Source of the DNA: Prosopocoilus inquinatus
Lineage: Eukaryota; Arthropoda; Insecta; Coleoptera; Lucanidae
Assembly: GCA_036172665.1 (NCBI GenBank)
Contig: JAYKNF010000030.1
Span: 186,001-250,000 of the forward strand
DNA length: 64,000 nucleotides
Direction of reading: 5' to 3'
Made by a program: the position numbers and the translations under genes. This document shows positions 63,282 through 64,000 of the stretch, in pieces; within the stretch, counting starts at the first letter, position 1, and each line of letters begins with the position of its first letter. The notes below the pieces were generated by a model that saw only the letters and a list, made by a program, of their open reading frames with translations, did no database searches and was not told where the DNA came from.

Positions 63282-64000
63282 ACTATTTCCAGCTTCTGCT
63301 GCGTCCGAGAACTTCGTACTTCAAATCAAAGTTACCGGAGTCCATCGTAACGTCAAATAATATGATAGATAAGTAAGGATCGATTAGATACAACACAGGA
63401 ACAACGCTAATACGTGTTATTTCGTTCAAAACTATTTCCAGCTTCTGCTGCGTCCGAGAACTTCGTATCTCCCATCGGAGTTACTGGAGTCCATCGTAAC
63501 GTCAAATAACAAGATAGATAAGTAAGGGTCGATTAGGTACATCACAGGAACAACGCTAACAAGTGTTATTTCGTTCAAAACTATTTCCAGCTTCTGCTGC
63601 GTCCGAGAACTTCGTATCTCAAATCAAAGTTACTGCAGTCCATCGTAACGTCAAATAACAAGATAGATAAGTAAGGATCGATTAGATACATCACAGGAAC
63701 AACGCTAATACGTGTTGTTTCGTTCAAAACTATTTCCAGCTTCTGCTGCGTCCGAAAACTTCGTATCTCAAATCAAAGTTACTGGAGTCCATCGTAACGT
63801 CAAATAACAAGATAGATAAGTAAGGATCGATTAGATACATCACAGGAACAACGCCAATACGTGTTGTTTCGTTCAAAACTATTTCCAGCTTCTGCTGCGT
63901 CCGAAAACTTCGTATCTCAAATCAAAGTTACTGGAGTCCATCGTAACGTCAAATAACAAGATAGATAAGTAAGGATCGATTAGATACATCACAGGAACAA

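Larger units (their letters stand above)
1..64000 (+). repeat. 149-bp satellite DNA array, 435 monomers
   Basis: The entire window is a head-to-tail tandem array. The motif ACTATTTCCA recurs at 1, 150, 299, 448 and 597 and onward at 149-bp steps. Between successive shortened monomers every interval equals a whole number of 149-bp units after correcting for the known indels, and 434 complete monomers plus a 123-bp partial one sum to exactly 64,000. The consensus is about 39% G+C with nine CpG. All copies share one orientation and I saw no inversion, transposon insertion or unique spacer. I do not recognise the family by name. Arrays of this scale and unit length are typical of eukaryotic centromeric or heterochromatic satellites; that placement is inference, since the window contains no flanking sequence. 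Confidence 0.98.
60215..64000 (+). repeat. 37-monomer block duplication, second copy (cut by window end)
   Basis: This matches the first copy at +5,409 bp as far as the window reaches, including the CTTCATACTTC, GATATATCAC and GGAACGACG markers. The last monomer is a 123-bp partial unit that ends inside the conserved CAGGAACAA block, so the array continues beyond the window. Confidence 0.9.

Noticed and set aside
1..64000. CRISPR array
   Set aside because: The repeats are far too long, there are no unique spacers between them, and no cas genes are present.
1..64000. Internal repeats of a repetitive protein gene
   Set aside because: The 149-bp period is not a multiple of three and stop codons occur in every frame within one or two monomers.
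1..64000. Transposon or long terminal repeat element as source of the array
   Set aside because: I found no transposase or reverse transcriptase frame, terminal inverted repeats or target-site duplications. The small palindromes recur in every unit and do not bound an element.
1..64000. Bacterial or phage origin
   Set aside because: Sixty-four kilobases with no coding gene and multi-level higher-order tandem repetition is not known for bacterial or phage genomes.

Overview
The whole 64,000-base window is one uninterrupted array of tandem satellite DNA. I find no protein-coding gene, RNA gene, transposon or unique sequence. The repeat unit (monomer) is 149 bp, about 39% G+C, and every copy lies head to tail in the same orientation. 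If a monomer is taken to begin at the motif ACTATTTCCA (position 1), the window is filled exactly by 434 complete monomers plus a final 123-bp partial one. Of these, 15 are shortened to 97 bp by the same 52-bp internal deletion, four carry a 2-bp deletion, two a 1-bp deletion and one a 1-bp insertion. These lengths sum to 64,000, so no other net length change is needed.

The array points to a eukaryote and a centromeric, pericentromeric or other heterochromatic block. The species cannot be told from the sequence. CpG is not depleted (9 CpG per consensus monomer against about 5.6 expected from base composition), which argues against a heavily cytosine-methylated genome such as a vertebrate or most plants. 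An invertebrate, possibly an insect, is an inference only.

Layout. Positions 1-214 are the end of a preceding unit. About 215-28,802 hold three consecutive copies (A, B, C) of a higher-order repeat of 64 monomers (9,430 bp; 9,728 bp in B because of two extra monomers). Apart from that insertion and one three-monomer tract in A, I noticed only a handful of single-base differences between them. From 28,803 to 35,485 lies a rearranged relative (D) that lacks 2-monomer and 9-monomer duplications present in A-C and has its own 7-monomer duplication. From 35,465 to the end the array consists of successive block duplications: 13 monomers (1,937 bp), 21 monomers (3,129 bp), 33 monomers (4,813 bp, expanded to 6,154 bp in its second copy) and 37 monomers (5,409 bp, second copy running off the window).

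Nothing here acts as a gene system. What is readable is the history of the array: monomer subfamilies marked by linked variants, chimeric monomers at duplication junctions, and an inherited deletion monomer that acts as a lineage tag. Short elements within the monomer (a nested dyad, a 12-bp CACGTG palindrome in one subfamily, and a partial match to the CENP-B box) are candidates for protein binding. The 60-68 codon open frames come from the deletion monomers and a local indel and are not considered genes.
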